Of a stretch of 64,000 bases of DNA, positions 37,069 to 49,270 are shown in pieces. Each line of letters begins with the position of its first letter. Position 1 is the first letter of the stretch. The translations under genes and the position numbers were made by a program. The DNA is from Brachypterus glaber (lineage: Eukaryota; Arthropoda; Insecta; Coleoptera; Kateretidae), in NCBI GenBank assembly GCA_958510825.1, contig OY294054.1:9774319-9838318 (forward strand). Reading direction: 5' to 3'. The notes under the pieces were generated by a model, which saw only the letters and a program-made list of their open reading frames with translations, did not search any database and was not told the DNA's origin.

Positions 37069-38332
37069 ATTAAGGCTAAGTTGTGTTCTTTCTACATACT
37101 AGGTTGGGGAGGAGTCTATAAAAAACAACTGGACGATCTAGAGGTCACACAAAAAAGAAATTGAAAAATTATTTATAACGTTAACTTTACTTACCCTACT
37201 GAAGAATTGTTCCAACTTGGCAGAAAACTGACTGCAGGCAGCACTACTATTTGAGTCTTTTGATATACACGCACTCTGAAAAAAAAATTAAATTAACAAA
37301 TACCAGACAAAATAAGTTCTTACCTTTACCTAAAGTTTATAGGGTAGGGGTCATTACTGCGCATCAAATACCGCGCCGGCCAATACCGCGGGTCCGTTAC
37401 CGTCTTTTACCGCGCGTGGCCTTTACCGCGCCGACAAATTCCGCGCATGTTGTTTACCGCGCGTGGCCTACACCGCGCTGGCAAATACCGCCCTGTCAAA
37501 TACCGCGCGGGACCTTTACTTGCGGATTTTCCAATGTTTCTATTGCTTTTTTTTTAGCATCATTTAATATTTTACGGGACTCAATTTCTGTGGTATTTGC
37601 TATGTGTGAATGTTCTATTTCCATTTATACATTATTATTAATTGTATGTATTCTACCTGTATATCTTATACTGTCGTATTTGGTACATTTCCATATTATT
37701 TTATCTTTAATATTCCTCTCTTTTCGATACATGTAATTTTTGTATAAAGCCAAGTAATTGCCTCGTTTACTTCTAATGAATTCAATTAACATTATTCGTT
37801 CGTTTTTACTACTATACTAAATATAATTTTAATAATAATATAGAATATAAAAATATAAAAAATGCCGTAAAAAACATGTAAGTAAATCCAACAGAAAAAA
37901 CCTTTTCGTCGATAAATAAAAAAAACTTTAATTTTATTGATTCCTAAAAACAACCAAACCAAAATATTTTATTTTTATGCGCGGTAAATGACACGCGCTG
38001 TATTGGTCGGCGCGGTAAACAACGTGAGCGGTATTTGTCAGCGCGGTACAGGTAATGAGCGGTAAAGGCCACGCGCGCTAAACAACAGCGCGGTAACGGA
38101 CGCGCGGTATTGGCCGACGCGGTATTTGCTGCGCGGTTAAGGCCGGCGCCCAGTTTATAAAACAATAGGGCAGAGATGTGCTAGTACACTGGCTCCAAAA
38201 GTGTACAATTCATTGTCGGAAAATATAAAAATTGCGACAAATATGAAGTTGTTTAAAAGGTTATGCAAACACTATATACTACAGAAACCTAGACAGTTTG
38301 TTAATGACCAAATTGATCTAAAAAATATCTAG
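37069..38332 (+). pseudogene. Non-LTR retrotransposon reverse transcriptase, C-terminal fragment, broken and split by an insertion
   Basis: Reading from 37069, the frame gives an RT thumb-like stretch (FYILGWGGVYKKQLDDLEV), then after a shift PTEELFQLGRKLTAG, then NTRQNKFLPLPKVY. It resumes after the insertion at 38162 with GQRCASTLAPKVYNSLSENI and FKRLCKHY, ending with a stop at 38330-38332. The order YNTR-like motif, then a conserved block, then yNsLPenIk is the usual end of CR1/Jockey-type polymerases. Stops and frame changes make it dead. The segment 37342-38159 is a later insertion plus duplicated target. Downstream, tagtttatattttaatgt is repeated three times, then A-rich DNA, as in a 3' UTR. 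Confidence 0.75.
37342..38151. mobile_element. GC-rich TACCGCGC foldback element with 8-bp target duplication AGTTTATA
   Basis: The flanking octamer AGTTTATA is at 37334-37341 and 38152-38159. The ends gggtaggggtcat and (reverse complement) gggcgccggcctt start matched arms of about 160 bp. Each arm is a run of roughly ten 15-18-bp sub-repeats carrying ataccgcg or ttaccgcgc, such as ggccaataccgcg and gtggcctttaccgc. The ~450-bp centre is AT-rich and has no transposase frame. Removing the element restores the interrupted RT reading frame across the site. Superfamily is uncertain (8-bp class: hAT, P or Merlin). Confidence 0.85.
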
Positions 38333-38634
38333 TAAATCATACTTTAGTTACCTACTTATTTTGGATTGTTGTGTTACATGAAGTTTTTCTCTTATTTAGT
38401 TTATATTTTAATGTTAGTTTATATTTTAATGTTAGTTTATATTTTAATGTTAAAAATGCGCCTTACCTTCTTTACCTTCTTTTTCTTTTTCTTTTTTTCC
38501 TTTTTTATTAGTGAAAAAAAAAATAAAATAAAATAAATAAATAAAAGGAATAAAAAGGGAAATTAATAAAAAAAATGTATATATTTTAGCTTTAATTTAA
38601 ATATATAATTTTTTAACTTATCTCTACTACATAA

Positions 38635-39830
38635 TTCTGAGTTATTAAATAAGAACCGATTTTTTAAGCCCCTTTCAAAGGGGCATAGCTCCTTTACGAC
38701 GCATTTTTAGATATATGTTTATATGAAATTTTAGTCATAGAATAAGCCAAGTAATTACGTCCTTTAATAGTGACATGATATTAAGGAACACCCTGTATAC
38801 ACGGTGTATTTGAAATAGGGTCTGAAATTTTAAGGGGTGATTCTATATCAGAAAATATGACAAAAATTTCCTATAAACATAGGTCTAAAAATGCGTCGTT
38901 AGGGAGCTACGCCCTTTTGAAAGTGGCGAAAAAAGATTTTATTTAATAACTCAGGAACCCTTTCAGATATAGCAACGAGGTTTTGCTTGTGAACTAATCT
39001 CAATAAGGCCCATCTTCGTATATTATTTTCATGTACTTATTTTAACCAGGGGCGTGCGAAATGGGGATGCATTATCAGTTTTTTGTCTCAAACTTTTTTC
39101 TGTGTAACTTTTTTGTTATTTTATTTTTGGTATATGATTCCTCAGGTCAAAATACTTAAAAAGGGTACTCTTGTTGTAACACTGTAGGACTAACCGTTTT
39201 CGAGAAAAATTAATTTGAAGGTGAAATTTCACGGTTCGTGGACGAAAAATTAAATACAAAAATTTTGAAAACCAAAATTTTTATGATGCTGGGTTATTCT
39301 ATATCGAAAACTAAGAAAAAAGGTTTCTATGCATGTATGTCGAAAAATCGCTTTTAAAGCTAATATGGCCCTTTAAAAATGGTGCATTTTTAGGAGACCA
39401 TAGCTCCCTTAGCATTGATTTTTGGAAGTACCTGTATATGAGGTTTTTTTCTAAATTTTTGATGTACATTTACCCTGCATCATTGAAATTTCGGTTTTCA
39501 ACATTTTAATATTTAATCTTTCATCCTCGTACCGTGAAATTTCACCTTTAAATTATTTTTTCTCGAAAACGGTTAGTCCTACAATGTTACAACAAGTGTA
39601 CCTTTTTTTTATATATTTTGACCTGTGGAATCATATACGAAAAAGTCCAAACAAAAAAGTTACACAGAAAAAAGTTTAGGACAAAAAACTGATAAGGCCC
39701 GCCCGTTTTGCACGCCCCTGGTTCAAATAAGTACATGAAAATAACATACGAAGATGGGAATTATTAAGATTAGTTAACGTGCAAAACCTCGTTGCTATAT
39801 CTCAAAGGGTTCCTGAGTTATTATATATAT
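38635..39830. mobile_element. Two adjoining FB-A foldback copies
   Basis: 38635-38800 is a right-arm piece ending ggaacaccctgtat. 38806-39830 is a longer copy starting acggtgtatttgaaatag and running through gcgaggttttg, ggggcgtgcgaaat, a centre and a return arm that stops at a TA run (39825-39850). All blocks match the copy at 10717-11668. Confidence 0.7.
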
Positions 39831-39849
39831 ATACTATACTATATATACT

Positions 39850-41147
39850 TTTATAATAATACAGCTTATGGGATAAAAAAATACAGTAAACATGTGTAAC
39901 ACTGCACAAAGGAAGCCGGTTAGTGCGAGGGTTAGTGTGTCAATTTTACGTATTACTTTTTTTTTTCGGATTCTTATGTAAAAAAGTGAACGTGGTTGCG
40001 AATAATTTGGCTATCGGAATATCATTACCGTTAGTAGATTTTTTTTTCTGTGAACTCCCAAACATGGCATATAGTGATACCTTAAAAACAAGGCGTACCT
40101 GGGTCGTGGATGTCCCTTTTGGGTCGTAGTGAATGGGTTAAATGAAGTAAAGGGAGAAAACTGAATAATAATCATAAATATTATTTTTTAAATTATAATT
40201 ACCAAAAATTTGGCACCATTTAATCGAAACAGCTTATTTTTTAGTAGAGATTGCAACAGCGGTTATCGGTTAACAATTTACCGGTTATTTTAGCGAAAAA
40301 ACACGTTTAACACATTGGGGCCGAAGCTAAAAATCGAGAACCATCCCAAAAAGCTTTACTCTTAATTCGTAAGTTTAAAACTCTTACAGTAGATACAAAT
40401 GCTTGTTTATGCTTTAAACCATTTTTTGTAGTGTACCATCGGTGCACCGATGGAATCATTTGTGTCTATTCTAAGAGTTTTAATTACCGCGGTGGTTCAC
40501 TCATTTCAGGATGTTTGCTTTTAACTGGCAGTAAATAAGCAAAAGTTAATGCGGGGGTTCAATTTTTTTAACCTTTAATCTATTTAAAAGGTTAAAATGT
40601 AAAGCACAAATAGCTTTTTCCTACGATCCTCTATGAAAATGACATTTAGCACACTCTTTTCTTCTTTAGAAAACGCCTCATATCGCACTAGTTTGATATA
40701 TTTTTTTATATCGCACTCGTGTGATATTTATGTATGGTTTGCATAATTTTATTTAGATATTTACCTCGTAGATTCTACGAATTTTATTCACCTTGTTTTA
40801 TAAACCATTTTCCACCTTTCACCACAGCCTTTTATATCTTTTAAGTGTTTTAATCCAAATATTTCTGTTTTTCATGTCAAAAATAGAAACTTTAGTTATA
40901 ACGTTACTATTTTGACTATTACTGTCTAGTCTAGACAGTCTAGATCTTATAAAAATGACTTAATTACATAAAAAACATCGCCTAGCGGCTTGTTTGTAAA
41001 CCTTCTGACTCGCATGAAATATGTCACTTTCCACACTAGTTATGTAATATAATATTTTTCGCTCGCCCGCAATATTGTCTATTCTATACTTGTATACTAT
41101 TTTGATGGTTTTACGATAATAATAATAATTATTATTAAAATTGGCAT
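39850..41147. other. Intergenic with the 40375 hairpin only
   Basis: Paired words atatcgcactagtttgatat and atatcgcactcgtgtgatat lie near 40678-40730. No gene seen. Confidence 0.4.
40375..40483. repeat. Hairpin with exact CCATCGGTGCACCGATGG palindrome in its loop
   Basis: taaaactcttacagtagata and caaatg pair with catttgtgtctattctaag and agtttta. The 18-bp exact palindrome sits off-centre in the loop. Confidence 0.6.
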
Positions 41148-41452
41148 CAAATCCCAAACCGTTCACAACGTCCATTATCAAAAAGATTTTTTCTAAATTG
41201 TAAAGAAAACATTTATATGTTTGTTTATAGTTTTTACTCACGTTTTTTCTATCAGAACGCTCATAAATATCCCAAGTAAAAAATCAACTGTAAAATATAT
41301 AATAATCCCAAACCGTTTACAACGTCCGTTATCAAAATTTTTTTTCTAAATTGTAAAGAAAACATTTATATGTTTGTTTATAGCTTTTACTCACGTTTTT
41401 TTATCACAACGCTCATAAATATCCCAAGTAAAAAATCAACAGTAAAATATAA
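41148..41452 (+). repeat. Tandem duplication of a ~150-bp segment
   Basis: atcccaaaccgttcacaacg through gtaaaaaatcaactgtaa is repeated directly with few changes (second copy starts near 41305). Confidence 0.8.
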
Positions 41453-42289
41453 AGATTAAAAATATATGCTTCTTAGTGTACTTACACAGAGCAATGAAGA
41501 TAAAAAAATAAATTATTTTTCTGCAATTTGGTTTTATGTGTTACACTTTACAGGCAAAGTTTTCTTGTTGTACTCTTCACAGCGTTATTTGGAAGAGTAT
41601 TGCACGAAGGTTTTTCAAATCTTAAAAATTAACAGAAATTATCATGCGTGATAATAATATCATGATAATATCATGAAACAGGTACTTTTTAGGGAGCGTC
41701 ATACACGCAGTGTCACATTCGTACACACTGTCATTTTAAAAATTTTAAGGTATGCTTCAATCATAATGCTTGTCGTCAAAAATTTACTCTCCTGTTTAAA
41801 TGAGGGGGCTATGCCCCCCCCCCCATTGGCTCCAAAAACACTAAACCTACGATTAAAAAAAGTTAGGTTATGTACAACATATACAACAATTCTAAACTGT
41901 ATGTAAGATAAGTCACTCTGTACTGTTTATCGAATTATATACAACTTTCAAAAAATTCGCCTGTCACGTGTGTCACGTCTTTTGTGCGCTTTATTGTTCT
42001 TGAGAACAAATCAGTGAAAAGTAAAAGGGTAACAAAGTTTTCAAAGCATTACTAAAAATAGAAGTAAAATTCAATAACTTTAATTGATAGAAATATTCAT
42101 ACCAATTAAAAAAAAAATACTTCTAAATAAAAAAGTTAGGTAAAGGAAGCGTCAAAGACTTTAAAATATCTGAAACGCAAAAGCGTTTGAAAACTTTTAT
42201 ATTTTAGACGAACAGAATAGTGGAAATGGACTACACACTTTTTGTCACACTTCCTTTGCATTTCCTCACCTCTAGCAACTCCAGAACAC

Positions 42290-43320
42290 TTCTGTGCATT
42301 CGTATGTATTATTAAACACGTTTGCGCATAAATATGTTTCGCCAATCTTTACTGCGCATGATATATTTGTATATCTTTGCCAGAACATTTCTGAATATTC
42401 GTATGTATTATTAAACACTTTTGCGCATAAATATGTTCCACCAATCCCTACTGCTCATTATATATTTGTATATTTTTGCCAGAACACTTTTGCGTATTCG
42501 TGTGTATTATTAAACACGTTTGCGCATAAATATGTTTCACCAATCTTTACTGCAGATGATATATTTGTATATCTTTGCGAGAACACTTTTGCGTATTCGT
42601 ATGTATTATTAAACACGTTTGCGCATAAACATGTTCCACCAATCTTTACTGCGCATGATATATTTGTATATCTTTGCGAGAACACTTTTGCGTATTTGTA
42701 TGTATTATTAAACACTTTTGCGCGTAGATATGTTTTACCAATCCCTTTTGCGCATGATATATTTACATATCTTTGGCAAAACACTTTTACGTATTCGTAT
42801 GTATTATTAAACACGTTTGCGCATAAATATGTTCCACTAATCTTTTCTGCAGATGATATATTTGTAAACGTTATTATTATTATATCTTTGCGAGAACACT
42901 TTTGCGTATTCATATGTATTATTAAACACGTTTGCGCATAAATATGTTCCACCAATCCCTACTGCGCATGATATATTTGTATATCTTTGGCAAAACACTT
43001 TTACGTATTCGTATGTATTATTAAACACGTTTGCGCATAAATATGTTCCACTAATCTTTTCTGCGCATGATATATTTGTATATCTTTGCCAGAACACTTT
43101 TGTGTATTCGTATGTATTATTAAACACTTTTGCGCATAGATATGTTTTACCAATCCCTACTGCGCATGACATATTTGTATATTTTTGGCAAAACACTTTT
43201 ACGTATTCGTATGTATTATTAAACACGTTTGCGCATAAATATGTTCCACCAATCCTTTCTGCGCATAACATATTTGTATATGTTTGCCAGAACACCTTTA
43301 AGCATTCGTATATATTAATA
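42290..43320. repeat. 99-bp tandem repeat array, about ten copies
   Basis: The marker ttattaaacac recurs near 42309, 42409, 42508, 42607, 42706, 42804, 42921, 43018, 43117 and 43216. The basic period is ~99 bp, with one unit carrying a ~17-bp gttattattattat insertion near 42867. Because 99 is a multiple of three, long frames stay open on both strands: a 33-residue repeat with YVLLNTFAHKYV on plus and YLCANVFNNTYEY on minus. I see no start context, splice sites or domain that would make either strand a gene. Confidence 0.88.
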
Positions 43321-43565
43321 AAATTAAAAAAATTAAAAATTAATAAATACCAATATCAAATTTTGGAATCTTATACCTATGCATATAAAACAAATTAAAC
43401 GCTTAAAACAATTTAAAATAACATTAAAACAATTTATTTTGCAACAACCGTATATTTTTGAAACAGTTTTTGAATAATTTTAAACAATTTTTTGAGTACA
43501 TAAATTAGGTGATAATTTACAAAATTTTACCCTGAGCTCTTTCTACTCACACATTCTTCATTCCC

Positions 43566-43587
43566 TCCCTCTCTCTCTCTCTCTCTT
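43566..43587 (+). repeat. (CT)n microsatellite
   Basis: About eleven CT units. Confidence 0.85.
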
Positions 43588-44164
43588 TCTTACTCCGCGC
43601 GCTATAATATAGCATAAAATTAAAATTTGTAATATACATATAGAACAATAAAATAAATATAATTTTAGGAGTATAAGTGTGCAACACAAGCAGTTCTGCT
43701 TAGGCTACATTTATCACTCGTAATATTTTGTCTAATCTAGCTTAGTTAATCTATACAATAATTTGTTATAACATATTTTATATTAAATAAATTAAATATT
43801 AAATAAATTAAATAAATAAACTCTTCTGCGCATACTGACGTTTGTCTAAGCAGTACTGCGCATCGTAACTGGTGACCGACAATTTTTTGCTTGAAATGGA
43901 CATAAATAATTATTAAAATTTGCAAAATACAAGACTTTGCCTATAAACTGATAAAAAGATCTCACAGTGTTATTTTGCTAATATCTCCAGAAGTATTGGT
44001 GCTACGAAAAAAATGGTTTTTACCTTTTTTATGGTAAATTTTATTACCTTTCTATACATGCCAAAATTATAATTGAACGATAAAAATTTTTAAAAAAATA
44101 ACTCTAATTTTTCAAAAAAAATACTTGGATTAAACCTAGATAAATCTACTGACTATAGACATCA

Positions 44165-44258
44165 CCATGGTGCGCCACCACCATCACGCCCTAAGTGAGA
44201 CTCGAACCCACAATCCATAGCCTTTTAGTTAGATGCGCTGTCCACGCTAGCGTACACT
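44165..44258 (-). repeat. tRNA-derived SINE head
   Basis: On the minus strand, tagcgtggacagcgcatcta resembles an A box and gtgggttcgagtctcac a B box, with a tRNA-like anticodon arm between (ctaactaaaaggctat). The acceptor stem does not pair well, so it is a SINE head, not a functional tRNA. It touches the TA-type MITE starting at 44255. Confidence 0.55.
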
Positions 44259-44676
44259 GTAAAAGTAAACTGAATATTCAGTTACTAATGAATAGGAAAT
44301 CGTTATTATCCTATGAAAATGTAGTTTAATTTTTGTTAAAAACACGCGACATTTCATGTCCGTCCTTAAATATTAAAGCTCGTGTCTTTAGAACTATAGT
44401 GTTTTTAACAAAAATTAAAATACATTTATATAGGATCATAACTTTCTATCCATTTGTAACTAAATATTCACACATGGAAAAGAAGTTATGATCCTATACA
44501 AACGTACTTTAATTTTTGTTAACAACACTATAGTTCTAAAGTCACGTAATTTAGTATTTAAGGACGGACATGAAATGTTGCGTAGTTTAAACAAAAATTA
44601 AAGTACAATTGTATAGGATAATAACTTCCGATTTCCTATCCATTTGTAACTGAATATCCAGTGTACTTTTTACAGT
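44255..44676. mobile_element. MITE of the CACTGTAAAAAG family
   Basis: Starts cactgtaaaagtaaactg and ends actttttacag. The body alternates gataggaaatcg-type and gttatgatcctata-type arms in both directions, as at 5385-5780. A further half copy lies at 44900-45010. Confidence 0.65.
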
Positions 44677-45013
44677 CTAGTAGTTAACTAGTTATTGATA
44701 CTAAACTAAGAATTTGACCAAAGAAGTTAGAATTATTTGACACATTTCATTTTATTGGTTAACTTCTTAGTGAGTTAGGTGTAAATAATCAGCCAAATTA
44801 GCTTTAAGTTATTTATAATAAGTTATTATTATTATTAACTGTTAATAACTGTTTAAATTTATTTTTTTTTAATTTATTTGTTATACAAATGTATTGTAAA
44901 TTTTGTTAAAAACACTATAGTTCTAAAGTCACGTACTATATTACATGAAATTTTGCGTATTTTTAAAAAAAATTAAAGTACAATTGTATGGGATAATAAC
45001 TTTACAGTGTATA

Positions 45014-47290
45014 CACTCCGGGACTGGGGTTTCACGAAAGTCAAGAAGCTTCTCGTTTCGATTGCAAAGAGATTATCTAGTGTTTTGATTTTCGTGACAA
45101 AAAATGGGTTAATCTTGTCAAGACCATTTCCCGATGATTAACTTCTTTCCCCGTCTCGCGAGAATTTTTTTATTTTTGACTTTTTGCAGGATTGGTTGAC
45201 TTTATTAAGGTGTAAAAATATCCCCACAGAAGGCCAAACATGTTTTTATTATCAACAGTTATTCTTTATTTCTTCTTGTGTGTACCACTTAAAACTTTTA
45301 AGAGGTACACAGTAAAAAATGACATGGTGGTAAAAAACATTTCATTAGTGGTAAAAAAATCAAGTGTTAATTTTTTAAAAACCAAAAATTAATAAATAGT
45401 TTTTAAAATATTGTGGTTCACTAATTAATTAATCTAGAACCAGTGCAAAGATGCATTAAAATGTGTTATTGAAACAGATTTAGTGCCCAACTACGAAATT
45501 CAGACTATGAATGGTAAATTTTACACTGAAATTTGTTAAAATTTTTAAATATATGCTAAATTTACCACTTTTTTAATCACCTGTTTCGGAAATGATATTT
45601 ATACTCTTCACTATAGGTTTTTAGCGTTTTATTTTTCGACAAACCAAAATTTTTCTTTATGAATCGGTTAGGCATGCCTCTAGGAACATTTTGAGTGAAA
45701 ATTAAAAAAACCTGTCTGGCGTTTCTTTTTAATTTGATTTTATGTACGTTTTTAACGTATAAATTTGGAATATCTATGCTAGAATTATTAAGGATCCAAG
45801 AAAATAGGACATGTTATATGTCATTTTACTGAATCTCGAGATAATGGGGCACAAATTAGTAATTTTTTTTAAATTTCTAATATTTAATTTTTTGCAAAAA
45901 TTGGCATTTAGAAAAAAGTACTGTAAGACATGTAATAGCTCATTTGAAAGCTCTTTTTATGCTGATTATGATTATTATTGATGGTGTTTTTTAAAATCAT
46001 TGCAAATTTTCTCGAAATATTTAACTTTATATAATTGTAATTATGGTCATATATTTAGTTTTTTGATAAAAACAACTATTGGTAAAATCTGAGATACGTC
46101 TTATTACATATAATTTTAAACATTTAATGGCAATTAAAACGACGTTTTACTTTTTGAAACCGTATTAGTATTTCAGAATATCGTCACGTGAGGATTATAG
46201 TGTTCTATATGCATTGGATTTGCTATGGATATAGAACACTATAATCCTCACATGACGATATATTGGACCAAAAAGTTATATTACGTAATTCGGACATTAC
46301 ATGATCAATATTATTGAAAGTATGTATATTTATTATATTTACGTAATATACACCCATGTATAAGATTTTTGAAAGAATAATTGTCATGATACTTTTTTTC
46401 TGGCCCAATATCTTCCAAACTAGTGAACCGATTTTAAAAAGTAAAAATTTGTTTTAAATGTCATTAAATGTTGTTTAAAATGATTTGTAATAAGACTTAT
46501 ATCAGATTTTACCAGTAGTAGTTTTTACCAAAAAATTAAATATATGACCATAATTACAATTATATAAGGTCAAATATTTCGAGAACGTTTGCACGGATTA
46601 AAAAAAAAACATAATCGGCATAAAAAAGCTTTTAAATAAGCTATTACATGTCTTATATTACTTTTTTCTGAATGGCCATTTTTGCAAAATTACAAATTTT
46701 AAAACAATTTAACTGTTTGTGCTCTATTATCTCGAGTTACAGTACACCGATTTATTGCAAATCACCATTGTATTAAACATGAAAAACCTTTAGAATGACA
46801 TGTAACATGTACAATTTTCTTGGATTCTTAACAACTCCAGCATAGATAACACAAATGTATACGTTCAAAACGTAGAAAAACTGAAATTAAAAAAAAGCGC
46901 CGGATAGATTTTTTTTTAATTTTCACCCAAAATGTTCCTAGGAGCATGCCTAATCGATTTATAAAGGAAAATTTTGGTTTGCCGAAAAAAAAATTAAAAC
47001 TCTAAAAACCTATAGTGTCTTGTGAGTGTAATAAATGCGTACCAGTTTGAGTGTAAAGCTAGTGAAACATTTAACTCTTCATTTTTTAGTGTCTAGGTGT
47101 ATTAAAAGTACAAAAATTAATACAATAATCGAGAAGTCTCGGTTCTTGATCAATCTCGACTCTCGGCGTGACTCTCGTATTCTCTTGATTTTTTAATCGT
47201 CTTGTTTGGACTTTTCCGAAATCGAGAAAGGACGAGATAAGTCGAGAAATACAATTTCTCGATTCCCGTGAAACCGTATCCGGGACCGGG
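45014..47290. mobile_element. hAT-like non-autonomous element containing a nested palindrome
   Basis: cactccgggactggggtttc at the left corresponds to the reverse of gtgaaaccgtatccgggac at the right. Both subterminal zones are rich in tctcg/cgaga words. No target duplication could be settled. The inner 45609-47017 is a separate palindrome. Confidence 0.5.
45609..47017. repeat. ~1.4-kb imperfect palindrome
   Basis: cactataggtttttag at the left pairs with ctaaaaacctatagtg at the right. Inner pairs run through ggcatgcctctaggaacatt, gacatgtaatagctcattt and aggattatagtgttctata. The spacer is only about 18 bp near 46213. The right arm has ~200 extra bases around 46265-46400. Confidence 0.8.
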
Positions 47291-47618
47291 AAGAGTTTTC
47301 TATAAAATGAGAAGCAATGCATATCGTCACGGCTTGCGGTTTAATTGATGTCACAATTTTCCCAAAACTTTTCCTAACAATTCTAGACATTTTTGTCTCT
47401 GTTTTATGTGTTTAAGAACAGTTTTCTTATCGTTTAACTACATCAAAATCAAATTTATTTTATTATTGTCGTTAGAATCGAGGCATGACATCTGTTACTA
47501 GTCTAGGCGCCGAAAATTTAATAGATTGCTAAACTTAGAAAAGTACAATTTTTTTTGTCCAAATTAACCCCTCATCAAACATGATTCCCATTTGAGAACA
47601 GGTCAAAATATTCACGAA

Positions 47619-48113
47619 CACTGTAAAAAGCAAAACTAAATATTCAGTTACAAATGGATAGGATATCGGAAGTTATTATCCTATATTGTACTTTAATTTT
47701 TGTTAAAAACACGCAACATTTCATGTCCCACTAAATATTAAAGTACGCAACTTTAAAATTATAGTGTTTTTGCAAGAATTAAAGTACATTTGTATTGGAT
47801 CATAACTTCCTATCCATTTCTAGCTGAATATTTAGTTACAAATGGATAAGAAGTTATACAATACATATACTACAGTCAAAAACGACAAAAATCAAGAAAA
47901 CTGCAAAAAAAATCCTCAGTTAAAAAAAGTATGTATCCCTAGATTTTGTAATGGGGAATTCAATAAAAAAAGTCTACCGATTTTCGAATTTCGGACGACC
48001 CTTAAAAGTCACAGTTATTGCAATGATTTTATTTGAAAATAAAATATTTTTATGCATATGCTAGTACTAATTACAATATTTGAATTGTAAATTTCCACCC
48101 ACTTTTTACAGTG
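47619..48113. mobile_element. MITE of the CACTGTAAAAAG family
   Basis: Starts cactgtaaaaagcaaaac and ends ctttttacagtg. The inner arms match 5385-5780. The segment 47875-48090 looks like unrelated filler. Confidence 0.62.
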
Positions 48114-48304
48114 TACTCTGTACTCAATAAACCCAATAAAGAATGAGGTTAAGAAAACAATTTTATTGAAAAAATTTTTCATTGAAATGCGAAGCGTAGT
48201 AGCGCCTCAGCACCTCATAGAGTCAAGAGGAGAATAAAATTTCGTAGTTACCTATTTAGGAATAAATATGTATAGTCGCCTTCGCCAAAATTGCAAATTA
48301 AAGA

Positions 48305-48790
48305 TATGCAGGGTTATTCAGAAATAGGGTCATTCATTTTAAGGGGTGATTCTATAAAGAAAAATATGAAAAAAGGTTCCTATAAATATATGTCTAAAAA
48401 TGCGTCGTAAGGGAGCAAAGCCCCTTTGAAAGTGGTTAAAAAATTTGGTTTTTATTTAATAACTCAGGAACCCTTTGAAACACAGCAACGAGGTTTTGAA
48501 TGTAAACTAATTTTAATAAGGCTTATCTTTGTTTGTTATTTCTACGTACTTATTTTAACCAGGGGCGTGCGAAACAGGGAGGGCCTTATCAGTTTTTTGT
48601 CCCAAACCTTTTTCTGTGTAACTTTTTTGTAAGCTTATTATCGGAACATGAGTCCTCAGGTCAAAATACATAACAAAGGTACTATTGTTGTAATACTGTA
48701 GGATTAACCGTTTACGAGAAAAATTTACTTGAAGGTGAAATTTGACGGTTCGAGGAAGAAAAATTAAATACTAAAATGTTGAAAACCAAT
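48305..48790. mobile_element. FB-A foldback, left half
   Basis: Starts cagggttattcagaaatag and runs through gcgtcgtaagggagcaaag, gcaacgaggttttg and ggggcgtgcgaaacaggg, ending soon after the centre. Confidence 0.72.
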
Positions 48791-49270
48791 CAATAACTAA
48801 TAGTTTCGGTTCAAAACTTACCCTTCTTGTAATTTTAAAATATTTTTCTTTGAATTAAAAAAAATAGCCTTTTTAATTTAAATAATTTTTTGGATATCTT
48901 CTTTTTCTTTGTTTAACATTCGGACTTTTTTTCCCAATTAGCGATCAACAGTAGGCAAATTCTATAGTATGTCCAAGAAAGGTATATATTTTTTAAACCT
49001 TTCCATTTCTAAAAAAAACTTTCTATAGCAAGAAAGATGCGCATGTGTCGTAAGCCATTTGGCAATGTCAAATTTGCACAACCGTAAACACGTTGACATG
49101 TACCGAGAATAACAACTATAATGAGAATAACAGCGATTTTATAAGCAATTTCTGTTTCAGAGGAATAAGTTTTATACACAAGTGTTTTTAGTAAAATTTT
49201 ACCATTTATCCTTTTTTTACGTCAAAACACCATGGAAAGATAAGGCAAGTAAACGAAACAAATTATAAAT

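Noticed and set aside
42294..43295. Long repeat proteins on both strands
   Set aside because: Frames exist on both strands because the period is 99 bp. No start context, splice sites or known domain.
42290..43320. CRISPR array
   Set aside because: Units are contiguous 99-bp repeats without unique spacers, in a eukaryotic context with spliced genes.
44165..44258. Functional tRNA gene
   Set aside because: A and B boxes are present, but the acceptor stem does not close and it sits among mobile elements, so a SINE head is more likely.
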